From positions 1,941,089 through 2,005,088 of the forward strand of contig VZRZ01001071.1 of assembly GCA_013398175.1 (NCBI GenBank): a DNA stretch of 64,000 nucleotides, written 5' to 3'. Below the pieces are notes generated by a model. The model ran no database searches, was not told where the DNA came from, and saw nothing but the letters and a program-made list of their open reading frames with translations. Source of the DNA: Climacteris rufus (taxonomy: Eukaryota > Chordata > Aves > Passeriformes > Climacteridae). This document shows, piece by piece, positions 39,438 to 51,000 of the stretch (the stretch's first letter is position 1; every line of letters begins with the position of its first letter). The position numbers were made by a program, and so were the translations under genes.

Positions 39438-42400
39438 TATCAGCTTCACCTCTTTTTTACACTTTTACTAATAAGTGCTTCAAAATGTTACGCTGGAGTA
39501 GCATTTTGGAAGACATAAAACTGAAGTATTGACTAACTGTGCATTAATGCCTCCCTCATTCATCCAAGTTCAGCTTGCATATTAGTTTTGTTCTGCCAAA
39601 AGTGTTTTTTTTCATAGTAGACTGCACTTTTATTCCATGCTATAGATATTTGAATTACATGCTAAAATAAATACACGTAAAGGTAATTGCAATGATCCTT
39701 AGTCATGACTTCCAAGAGTTCACTGTTAGCTTCATTTGATCAATATTAGTAAGGATTTTCTTCTGAAAAGCCTGCAATACCAAAATGAAAAGTCACCATC
39801 AGAATTTCCTCATTTTAATGTAATTTTTCTTAGAACAGAACAAATTTGGAAAGAGCAGCATTTCCTGTGATATTGTGTTTAGGTTTGTACGTTCTGTAAA
39901 ACCTTTATCTTTCAAAGGAGATATTTAAATTATCTTCAACACATACTGTCCTGAGAGTTTTTACTTATTAATATACCGTTCTGACTTACAGGCATTTAAA
40001 ATTGCCTGTAAATTAATGAAGGCAGGCTGCTATCAGCAGCCCTCCATCGTAGACACGCTCTGTAGGTGAACAGCTGGGAAATCAGACCAAAATGCGCAGT
40101 ACCGAGTGCATGCACACACCTCCTCCAATTCAATATTTCATTTTGATCAGTCAGGGGGTCTTGAGAGGTGTTTTTAGAGAGACTTTGGACAGATGCAGCA
40201 AAGTATTAGAGTCCCATTACACCCTATTTTCTCATATTTTTATTGTGTAGTAACAATAAGCATGATTTTTCATTACTATTCTCTGCAAGGAATTTCTTTG
40301 GTATACATATTCTTTGTTATTACAATAAAGTTAGAGAAATTAAACCTGCTTCCTAATAATGGGAAATTTTTGGTCTGTTCATAATTCCAATTTCTGGGTT
40401 TCATAAGCACCAAGCAGCTTCTAGATGTTTGGCAATATGATAACATGCCTCCAAGGTCTAAGCTAAATACCTGAGGCAGAAAAAAAAACGAAAAGAGAAA
40501 CAAATAAAAGATTACAGTGAGAGATACATGTTTAAGTAAGAAATCAGAACAATTATTTTTAATGAACTACTATATCTAATATTTCCATTACAGCAGCACC
40601 TGTAAACTCCAGCTTTGTTTTGGGGAAATATCTGTCGTAAACTGGGCAATAAATGGCTGTGGTTGTTTAGGTTTCTGCCATTTCTACACAGTGAATCTAT
40701 AGTCATGTTGTGGAAAAACGGATGTAATGCAATTTGCAATTGCATAATGATTAAACAGAAAAAAATATTGTAAGATAAAAATAAGGAATAATTTCAAGGC
40801 TAGCATAAGTTACTTTTCCTTACAGTTATTTTAAAAGTTATTTTTAATATCTTGACAAAATATGTGTGTTGTCACTGTAAGAAAGTTTTATTGCCTGAAG
40901 GTTATCAATAAGTTAACTTGCAGATACCATTTTAAGTTACTAGAAGCAAAACTGAGGAGCTTTTTAATGTTTTGATGATTTATTGCATACATTATTAAGA
41001 GCTGAATAATCTATTTTGTTTCCATGTATTTTCCAAATATGGACTTGATTGTAAAGCTACAAGGATGGAATTCTGCCTGAATTTAATCCTTATTTTAATT
41101 CTAATTTTAATTTTTGAGTTGGAAGATATTTTTCTCCTGTAGTATTCAGAAATATTGTATGTTGAAAGTAATTTTTCTTTTCCATTTACTTACCATTAAA
41201 ATCTCCTTAAAAATAGAAGGAAGTGAAAATCTATTGAAGCAATAGTATACTTTCATTGGAATAGTGGTGTATTAGTATATGGAGTTTCCTGTTTCATCTC
41301 ATTTCTTATTTGAAAAGTATTGTGTGCTTCATTACAGTATGTTTAATATTGCAACACTTTCAGATTCAGACACTGTCCTGAGTTTCTTGTAAGTTCTGCT
41401 TTATATGTAGTAGGTGAGACATGGCAGCATTGTACTGCAGATGGTTTTGAAATCTTTAATTTGCTATGTAAGGCAAAAGTGAATCTTTGTTTTTTGATGT
41501 GTAGTCAGTTTAGTGTTGCATTTTACTCTTTTTGGTTCACATTCATTTTTAATTACATTAGTTATTCTTTGGTAACAATATGGATCAATATAACTCCCTC
41601 TGCCAGGATGAACTGTAAACCTTGGCTTGGAATAAAGTTCTTTGTCTCCCAGGCAAGATTAAGTTTCCCTAATAGTCTGGTGCAATCTCTCTGAAAGGTG
41701 GTTTCCCCTATCAGTTACCAGAGGGATTTGTTGCTATTCTGATTGTTTCAGTTCTTTCCAACGGCTGATAAGTATACATGTTGTAAGTCTGTATTCTTTT
41801 GTAACCTCATCTGTGTGCAGCAGAGGTAATGTACTCAGAACTTTAACACATCAAAACAGAATTTGAAAATGTTATGTGAAGTGTAGAGTCTTTGGAGACA
41901 GCTAGTGCCCTGAAGTCTACTCTACACAGAAGAGATTAACACCATTATTCTATGTATAATCTCTCCAGCAAAACACTGTCGCCTATTTCTGTCAACAAAT
42001 GGTTTCTTTGCTTTGGCAGCTGAAAGAAATTTTAGTTGTGTAGGCAACAGAACATGCCTTTATAAGTTGCAGAACTCAATTTTAAAAATATTTTGGATGG
42101 TAACTGGAGTTTTGAGAAGTGAAATTATATTCATTAACTAAATATTTTTTTTAAACAAGCTAAAAAGACTAATTATGTCTGCTGCGCGTGACACACTTGT
42201 AATCCAAAGGTTTAGTATTTCACAGTACACCTTTTGGAAAGGTACTATTCCTTGCAGACACTTAGCTACATAAAAGGTCTACACACATCCTGTCCAGTAA
42301 GGCACGTTTTCAGAGCACAATTTCTTTCTGAATTGAGGTGATATGTTCCTACTGACAGTCTAAGAGTCCATAAGACTTCCATATAGCAAAGAAAAGATGA

Positions 42401-42757
42401 AAGATGCTCAAGTAAAGGTGTAATATTTCTAGAAACCTCAGACCAAACAAATTTGCAGGGAGAGGGGAAAAAAGATAGATACCATAGTATTTCACTGTGT
42501 AATGCATCACAGAAGCTATATTTTAATGGAATTGAGTTATATAGCCTTAGTCAACATGTGAAAGTTTGTTTTTAAATTTTATGTTAATAAATATGTCAAT
42601 GTTCTTTTTCAAATCATTGAATTACATTGCTGGTTAATAAATTATTACATTTTCAATATAAAATGCTACTGTTTTCCCCCATTAATAAAAAATTAAAAGT
42701 ACGATAACAAACATGTACTAAATATATTGGATTGTATTTGATTTTCTGCCAATTTGT

Positions 42758-43000
42758 TTACCCGGATGAAAGAATTACATCATCATTCACCTCTTCTGTT
42801 AGCGGAGGGTCGGATCCCTCATGGGAGCAGGGCATTTGAAGCCTCCTCACTTGCATGGCAGGGTAAATGCCAGTCTCAGGGCAGAAGTGGATGTCTGTGA
42901 GATCCCTGTACCAGGAGCCGCTTCCCTCCTCAGATACAGGGCTGGGCACGTGTGTGTCCTGTGAGGAGGGTGCCGGTGCCTCTGACATGCGGCGTGCACA
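42758..43000 (-). other. GC-rich open segment on the minus strand, possible exon or pseudogene fragment
   Basis: On the minus strand an ATG at 42988 opens 76 codons (MSEAPAPSSQDTHVPSP… ending …NDDVILSSG) in a patch clearly richer in G and C than its surroundings. A TTTGCACAG acceptor-like site lies at about 43001. The frame contains a donor-like CAAGTGAGG (about 42849-42857), and a stop lies at 42758. I recognise no protein family. The composition looks coding-like, but no second exon is visible and the polypyrimidine tract is weak. It may be an exon of an antisense transcript, a pseudogene piece or chance. Confidence 0.25.
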
Positions 43001-44052
43001 GACTGTGCAAACAGTATCTTATCATTTGACTGAGCACGTATGTCCTTGCTTTGTAGGACTGGATGCAGTTTCTGCCATGTTGATGGATAGCTGTATTTTG
43101 TTTATATGTGGAGAAGGACAGCAACAAGAAACAAGGCATTAATTAAAAAAAACTGTCATGAAGCCATCAGCTTATTTCTTCTGCATAGCTAAGACTGATG
43201 GGGAACAACTTCATGAAAATTGTCTCAACACCTGTCCTGGTGACAGTTATAATGACCTTTCTCTCTGTTAATTTTTAGTTTGGTAGTTTGCACTTCATAA
43301 TTACAAAGCACAGATCATTGAAACAAATTATTAATGTTAATCAGTAAGTCAGCATACAAGAATGCAAAGAATCAAGTCTCTCCTTGTATACTAAATGAAG
43401 AGATTTCTTCCAGATTCTTGCTTTGATCATTAGACTCGTTTAAATAAGCAAACATTACTTAGTTGCTAAGCCACAGACTGAAGTTCATTAGTGTGTTATC
43501 ACAAATATTGGAAAAGAGTACTAAACCAATATTAGATAGAGGACCTGTGCGTAGGCTGGAAGTAATGCAATAAACGTGACACCAGAACATTTTGAAAGGG
43601 GGCTCAGAATGATTAAAACCATTTCTGTTTGCAAAAGCCTACCCCACTCAGCAAGCAAAAGTGCCAACCCTGAGTTGTTCTGTTTCTCCTGCTACTGATA
43701 TCTTTAAGATTTTCTGGAAGTACCGTAGATTTAATAGTATTATAAACAATTCTGTGCACATTCTTTATTTTAAATGTTGATGGGGTATATTGATGTGGCG
43801 TTTTTCTAGTCTATCCTTAAAACTGATTTTCATTGGAATGCTTTTAACCACAGATTGAAAGCCAGAATGACATCTAACTTATATATCCTGTTTGGGAGCC
43901 TAACTCAAAATCCTAACAAATCAGTTTTGGATAAGTAGATCGTGCAGGTCGTTGAACATTACAAGAAGTCATGGTCATTTGGAATTTTTTTATATTCAGT
44001 GTATTATCTTAAGCAAATTAACTAACAGTCCATACTTTTGCATTCTTTACAG

Positions 44053-44344
44053 ATCTTCAGTACAGTGAGAGAAGAAAAGGAAGGAGCAGAAGATATTTTT
44101 GAATATATTCCTCATCTTCTGGGAAAGCTCCCGACGTTTGTTACAGACTGTATACACAAAGGTGATGGTTTTTATGTAAAACCATGTGTAACAGGTGCTT
44201 ACTGTCGATATCGTGCCACTTCACAGAGGACTGCACTCTCTAACTACATAACTGGTGCTTTACTAGAAGCAACTACATCCTTGGGAGCAAGAAATGGTCT
44301 TTTAAGTATCTTTGGAGGATCAACTGGAAGAACAATGCTTAAAG
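44053..44344 (+). CDS. PLCE1: Phospholipase C epsilon 1, residues 397-493 (partial: second coding exon)
   Basis: The exon is bounded by CATTCTTTACAG| and AAAG|GTAATG. It is 292 bases long, enters in phase 0 and leaves after the first base of a codon. It encodes 97 residues from IFSTVREEKEGAEDIF to STGRTMLK. Residues 460-493, including SNYITGALLEATTSLGARNG and FGGSTGRTMLK, are a block I recognise as strongly conserved in vertebrate PLCE1, just before the CDC25/RasGEF domain. Residues 397-450 are more divergent. The following exon should begin mid-codon and continue toward the RasGEF domain; I searched for that continuation by eye up to 64000 and did not find it. Confidence 0.93.
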
Positions 44345-46454
44345 GTAATGAAGATTTATTTTTTTTACCTCTGTCCATTTTAAATATAGTGTAAATTGCA
44401 AAATTATTAATACTGTATACTATTTTGTAGTTTATATACTCATATATGAAGTTAACAAATAGGAAGGGTTTTCATGTTTTCAAATATTTTCTTTTGCAAT
44501 CATTATGTATCATGATGACTAGCTATGTTAGTTTAATAAACTAAAAATGCAGCTAAACTGAAAAGAGTCTTATTGCAAAACAAACATCTTTTCAGGTTTT
44601 TTTTCTTGTTGGAATTTTTTCTGCCTGCATCCAAATTTAATGCCTTGTTTTTAGGGTGTTCCTATGGGTAGTATTTTTCATTTACCAAGTGCTCCTGCTC
44701 GTGGGCTGACTTGATTCAGGACTTGAGAAAGGAGTTCTACTTGGTTATTATTGTTGTCGTTATACAAGTGGCTGTCAGCATAGCTCCGTGTTGTTAAGTA
44801 TGTACACTTTATTACTGATTTATTGTTGGTTTTCTTCTGGGTCCATCATCTTTCTAGTATTGGATCATTTCAAATAATGTGGGTATTTTCTATATGGAAA
44901 ATGCCTGTTGGAAAATGGTTGTTGCATACTAAACATGCTGATGATCTTCATATGTAATAAGAATATCCTTCTGCGATTCAGTTTTGGAAGTTAGGCAGAA
45001 GCATTCTTGATACAAATTCAGTGCATTGAAAGATGGTTTTGTACAGAATGGTACCTACTTACTGATTAATTTTTAATTAATGCCTAGAATATTTCATAAG
45101 TTACTCAAGCATTTGGAGATTTAACATCATTTGATGTACCTTAACAAAAGGATGTAGTATCTCAGTCATAAAATGGTAGAAGAGATGCATGTGGATATTA
45201 CATCTTGCCCAAAATTTTACAGGAATACGACAAAATCAGTGCAGAATTCTCAGTGTAGTTCCTTAACTGATACAGTTACTGCCCTCAGTTTTACAAACAA
45301 ATAATAGTATCATTTATGCTCAGATATGGCTGTCTTATTTTTATCCCAAAGAGTGCCCTTTCTTGTTTAATTTAGCTTATCTCTAGGTGAATCAAAGGGC
45401 AGGGAGAACACTAAAATATTCTGAGAATAATAGGTACAGATGGCCAACTTGTAGTATCTGAATGAATTTCAGTAGTACCTTGAGCAACATTACTAAGCTT
45501 CACATACCCTCATTGACTGGGAGAGACAGATATGTACAGTACAGTGTCCTATTTTGGTAGGGTTTTCCTTTTTATTTTGTTTGGGGTTTATTTGTTCTCA
45601 GGAGATGAGTGCTTTAGAAAAATAAACACATACATTCCTGTGACAGCTCAGAATGCAAAGTTAAAAGAACTGAGTTGTGTGCTTCAGAACTGAGTTCTGA
45701 AACTGGAAGCAGCAGCAATAGTTAGCTCAGTCTCACTGAGCTGCTGGTATGGCTACATCTTTTTATGGAGCTTGAGCTAGTGACTGCACATTTATGCTAT
45801 GTGTACCAGCACACTTTGCACTAGTTTGGGGATATCTGTGGTGTATGTTGTTGGATTCTGAGCCAAAGGATGTGACACATTAAAGAAAAAGGCAAGACCT
45901 TGAACTTGATTTGCGATTCCACTGATAGGCCGTGTAGATAGTAGAGACTGGGTTTACTGTAGTGGTCTAGGCATGATTTATGAGGTGCTGCAGCTTTAGG
46001 CTGTTGAAGTTTTCTGGATGTGGAGGCTTCATGTTCAGTTATATTGTGGTGATTTATTATATCTGAGATATGACAGAGTCCTCTCCAAAAACATTTGTGG
46101 AGTGTTACCTGGTGATGCTACTGAGCCATTTGCATTAGCAAGACCCAACCATATTCTGAATTCAGAGCTGTGATTATCATTCATGGGTGTGTACCTTTTG
46201 AGATATTGTCCTGTCCATACAGATTGATAAGAAGGTTATTTTCATCTGTCCAGCATCCTCTCTATGGCTGCATTTAGCCTCAACCACAAGCTAATCTCAT
46301 CTACACCTGACAATTTTTAATTGACATCAATAACAACTCTGTTATCAAATGCAATGGAGGATTTATCACAGGATACAGAATGTCATGGGAACACTTAATA
46401 GTTATTTGGAGGCATTGAAAAGGAAATATATTGATCCTGGTGTGCTTTAATAGT

Positions 46455-46722
46455 TGTTGTGGTTTAACCCCCGTAGGTAGCACCATGCTGGCAGTCACTC
46501 CCCCACAATGGGATGGAGAGAGAATCAGAAGGGTAATAGTGCAAAATTCATTGAAAAATTCAGTTGAAGAAAGTTTAATAGATAAAGCTGTGTGCGCAAG
46601 CAAAGCAAAATAAAGAATTAATTCACTACTTCCAATCAGCAGGCAGGTGTTTAGCCCTTTCTGTGAAAGTACCGCTCTGTTACATGTGACAACTTCTTGG
46701 GAAGACAGACACTGTAACTCCA
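46455..46722 (-). mobile_element. 3' part of an avian endogenous-retrovirus LTR, fragment
   Basis: The + strand begins tgttgtggtttaaccc and continues with cactcccccacaatgggatg, an agagagaatcagaagggtaa motif, then gcaagcaaagcaaaataaag and cttgggaagacagacactgt. This is the reverse complement of the 3' half of the songbird TguERVL-type LTR family (recalled). The LTR's 3' terminus is therefore at 46455 and the element points left. The match fades near 46722. No internal retroviral region adjoins it, so this is a truncated solo LTR. Confidence 0.75.
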
Positions 46723-47985
46723 AATGGGTTGTCAGCTCTAGAGTAAATATTACTGCATTTGGAATGATTTTCAAGACAGTTCTTAAAAAGCTTCCAAAGT
46801 AGAAGTAAATTTGTTTAATAAAATAAGTCTGTATCATCGAGTCTTGAAAAGATCTCAAGGGCTGTTGGATTTGTCTTTGGAGGACCTTTTTTGGACCAGA
46901 CAGCATTCCACCACCTTTTTTTCAAAATGTTTGCAAGTTTTGGAGATAAAGTTCAACGCTGTCTTGCACGGTCTGTTTAAAGAGGAGCCCATTACTTTAA
47001 CGGGAAGTGCCTTCATGATTTAAATGGAACACTTCTCAAAAACTTCATACTCTCTTTATTTAGGGCTTTTCCGTAATATCTACCCAGGAAATAGGGATCC
47101 TGCAAACAGCAAGCCCCTAATACTGGGATAGCCTCCTGGGTTTATGTCTCCCTAGCACCAAGCACATTGTGAGTTCTTTGTGTTCAGTCCTTCAGGGGTT
47201 ACTTAGTGATCTGAGCAATGAACCTTACAGTCACAAGCTGTCCAGCTCCAGGGAATACTGTTCTAAGGTTTTGCTTGGTAACTAAGGACCTTAAGTGCTC
47301 TGAGTCCCCAGGGCTAGGATGGTTTTGTGGGCAGATCAGCCAGTGTTGTTAGTTCCACAGAAGGCTTCCAAACATACCAGACCTCCTAAGCCAGAATTCC
47401 CAGTCACGTGGATCTGAGACTGAGAGCCTTCAAAAACTCATGTAGGGCCTGCTGTGTAGGAGAGTCATGCCTTGGGCTTGGAGCAGGGAGCCTGCAAGCC
47501 CTGCTCTCAGATGGCTCACAGAGCTGTCAGGCTCCCGACTGTGGAGCTGCCACTCTGGTCCTGGTAGCACAGGGACAGTCTGAGAGTGGACTCCCGGGAA
47601 CCACAGATGCCTGGAGTTCCCACAGCTGGTCAGTGACGTTCACATCCTTGTCAGCATCTTTGTTGCTGCAGGGAACATAATTTTCACATGTGAACACTGA
47701 AGACATTTAGGCTGCAGTTTAGGCTGTTTTAGTACCTCTGTAGGTAACTCAGAATTTTTGGTTAGTAAAAAGTTTTGAGAGTGTCTTTCGATGGGATTTG
47801 GATTAAAGCCAGATTTTTTTCGTGTAGAAAGGAAATCCTGCTTCTCAGCCTGTTCTGTTTCTTACAAATTGATTGTTACAGAAGTTTGCTCATAGTTGTG
47901 AATGAGCCAGAACTTTCACTGGACTCATATTTGAAGGGCCAGTCATTGTCACAGTTCATATGGTGTTGACATTTTTATGCAGAAA

Positions 47986-48078
47986 GTGAAAAAAAGTTTT
48001 GTTTCTTTCTTAAAGAAGAAATTAGAGTATGTGGAAAAAATTTTGTTTCTTTCTTAAAGAAGAAAGTAGAGTATGTGA
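47986..48078. repeat. Tandem duplication, two copies of a 44-45 base unit
   Basis: A unit containing ttttgtttctttcttaaaga and a gaaattagagtat/gaaagtagagtat motif occurs at 47986-48030 and again at 48031-48074. The copies differ by a few substitutions and one indel. The second is followed by a short start of a third (gtgaaaa). Confidence 0.95.
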
Positions 48079-51000
48079 AAATGTTCGTACTTTACATTTG
48101 ATAGTCGTCATTTGAAAGAAACTAGTACTCCTTCCCCCTCACCGCAATTTACTTCTGTTTGTAATCTAAGAAAACGGAAAGGGAATGGAAAGGAATGCAA
48201 ACATTTTGTATCAGTATTCTTTTCACTTTAGCATCTTTCAAAGCTGATGAGTCTGGTGCCTCTTTCTGTGATATAAATCAGACTACATCTCCCAGAGAAA
48301 GCTCAACAGGACTTGTTAAAAAGATTGGTTTTGACCAAGAATGTAAGGAAACTAATTTGTCATGAACATGGAGGCAGACTGCATTGATCCTAAGAAAACC
48401 TACTTAATTCATCCCACAGAATTCAGAGATTACCTTTCTTCTGTAATCAGACTTTGCTATCTGCAAGACTGCACAGCAAATAGGTGCCCAGGTCTCTGTG
48501 GCTTTTCCCACTGCTGTTTCTTGTACCCTTTGCACAGCGTATTGTTACAGCATTGGGGAAATTCCAGGATCCCCGAAGTTGGGACAGTTGTCTGATATCT
48601 ATATGTCAGAGTCATGGCTGATAACAAGTTTGATGTACATCAATTTAGAAAGGCCAGCATGATTTAGCTGAGGTGTGTCTATGTTTGGGCTCAAAGGTTA
48701 AGACCATTTAGAGTGAGGAATAAAGCCAAATGAGCTGAAATTAACACCTGAAAAGACAAAGATGTGTCTTAGTCTGAGAATCTATGGTAAGAAGATGAGT
48801 CAGGCAATGCACTGTAGGAGAGGAAATCAAATACTGGAGATAGGTCAGGCTGTACGTAGATAATGTGGCCTGAGGCAAGGGTGTGAGTCAGGAAACAAGG
48901 ATTTCGTGCCTGCTGTGTTGCCTCCAGGATGCAGGTCAAGAAGAACAGGAACAAGTGCAGGTCATCTGGTTAGGAAGAGAAAGAAGAGTGACATGGCAGG
49001 AAGCACAGATCAAGGCTGAGATGTCAGGAAGGAGGAGAAAGATTTTGGAGGACAGCTGTAAGTCTAGGGACACGTGGGACCGTCTGGAGCTGGCTACAAT
49101 GGTTGGCCCTGCAAATTGGCAGAAGGGAAAGATCACTGCCGTCAGTCTCTGGGCCTGTCACCCTCTGGCCTGGCCCGGTTGCAGCCACATTGGTCACCCC
49201 AAGGGCAGTAGAAAGACTTAAGGAGGATCTTTGACAACATTAATTTAACAAAAAAACTTTCTTTAATCCAACATGTTTAATACGTTATAGACACAAAGAT
49301 GTAAGTTGTGCCATCATAGCTTGTCTTGTCCTTACAGTCCTCTTTCTGGGTTCAGTAAGGTGTATTACGACAATAAAGGCACATAATTGAACTAGGCAGT
49401 AAAGTGAAGTTAAGCAGTGTAAGTAAACTAAAAGAAAGAATTAAAAATATTTTCCTCTGTAAAATTGTTCCTTTGGACATAATAGATATCATACTCCAGG
49501 TACATGTCTATATGGATCTGGATATCCTAGCCTGGGTACAGAGCTAAGCCATTAAGAAACTTTTGAACTGAGTTTCAGATGATTTAAAATAGATTTTAGT
49601 TCCAATAATACTGTGTGACAGTTTTGGTACACTGATGATCCTTTAACTTGTGTATCTGAGTCTCAGCTTACAGGAATATTTTTGTTGGGAATCTATAGCT
49701 GTTATTTCCACCACAAGAATAAAAAGGGTTTAAATACATAGAACGAGTCTGCCTTGTTACAGGTTTGTTGTGAGGAAGGGAATGAAGGACATGCTAATGT
49801 CTGTGGATGAAGGGTGAGAGAGCAGAAATTTGTGTGAAGTTATATTAGTTTTAAAATAAAATTTATTGTTTTTTTTAGATGACTAATTAGTCTTCAGAAA
49901 AAAATGAAATGCCATTCTGAGTGCAGATGGTTAATCGCTGAACTGCTTATTATTGTTTATTATTTTAAAGGTCTGAACATTTGTTTGAATGGGCTTTGTA
50001 AAAGTAGTGTCCATGGGAACTTTGAAAGTGTAGAATGGAACTTTTTTGGTATGTTTATGTTAGGATGTCAATCATGAGCAAAAAGCCCCAAGGATTCAAG
50101 CATCAAGACGACTCAAACGTCATCTCTAAAGAGTCTCTTGAAGTTTTGGTTTTAGGAAACAAATTAGGAGAGAAAATCAAGCTTTATAGGATAATGCTGT
50201 TTTATTTCTCTCCAGACACATTTTTTTTGTTAAATTCTAAAGTATAGTATACAGTTTTCTTTGCAGAATCAAAACCATTCAGATTTGTTTCTTTGCATTT
50301 TCAGATATTTGCTTTTATAATTAGTGAAGAATTCTGTAGTATTGACCCCTTAATGATGAGAAATGTTTAATTTGATGGTTTATTTTATATTTTTGTAGTG
50401 AGGTAGCATTAATAGAAATTGCTGTTTATAAAAAATTAATTTAAAATAATTCTATTATATCTCCATGGACATCTTTACATTATCATATTTAACATAAATT
50501 CTTTTGAAATCTAAGTGTACTAGTTTTCATCTGGAAGTTGGAAACAACACTGAATTGTCATTCTTCCAGTTAAGAAAGAATATGCTTGTGTTGTCAATGA
50601 AAAAATAATGGTGTGTTGGCCAGGTCCCATGATTGTTCCTTCAGCAGAGATTTTTCAGACACGTATATTCACCGTATAAACAAAGTGTCTCTGAGTGTAC
50701 TGCTCGCATTCCAGTTCTGCACAGACCTCTCTCTCAGACTTCCTGGCGAAATGGAGAAAAGTTTCTTGTGGCAGCATATTGGTTTTCAGTTTGGTGTACT
50801 CTAGCAAACTTCATAACTAACTTTTCACTGATGTAGTCCTGCTGCTTGTAAAAGTGATGTAAACTGTGTGTAGACAAGGCTAAGGTTAGAATGAAGAAGT
50901 GATAAAAATGCCAGAGCCTGATAATGATTGTGGGATGGAGGCAGAGTTTTGGTGTCTACTTACTTTATGAACACAGATGCAGTCTGAAGGCTATGCTATC

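Larger units (their letters stand above)
4927..44052 (+). other. PLCE1: PLCE1 intron of about 39.1 kb between the first two coding exons
   Basis: The intron opens with GTAAGC and closes with CATTCTTTACAG. A branch-point-like TTAACTAAC lies at 44018-44026, about 28 bases before the acceptor. Both flanking exons are in phase 0, and the joined protein reads smoothly across the junction (SLWYE then IFSTV). Within the intron I see the repeats listed separately, many short chance open frames, and several patches of higher GC (about 11.3-11.5, 36.6-38.3 and 42.76-43.0 kb). I recognise no further exon in it, although a small cassette exon could be missed by eye. Confidence 0.85.

Noticed and set aside
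46301..46906. 201-codon minus-strand open frame
   Set aside because: It covers the degraded LTR at 46455-46722 and its flanks. It has no recognised domain, and an AT-rich frame through a repeat is best explained as chance.
47986..48078. CRISPR-like direct repeats
   Set aside because: Only two adjacent copies without spacers, in a vertebrate nuclear sequence; a simple tandem duplication.
48883..49221. 112-codon + strand open frame in a GC-richer patch
   Set aside because: The composition is purine-biased, there is no recognised domain, no paired splice sites, and the next expected PLCE1 residues are absent.
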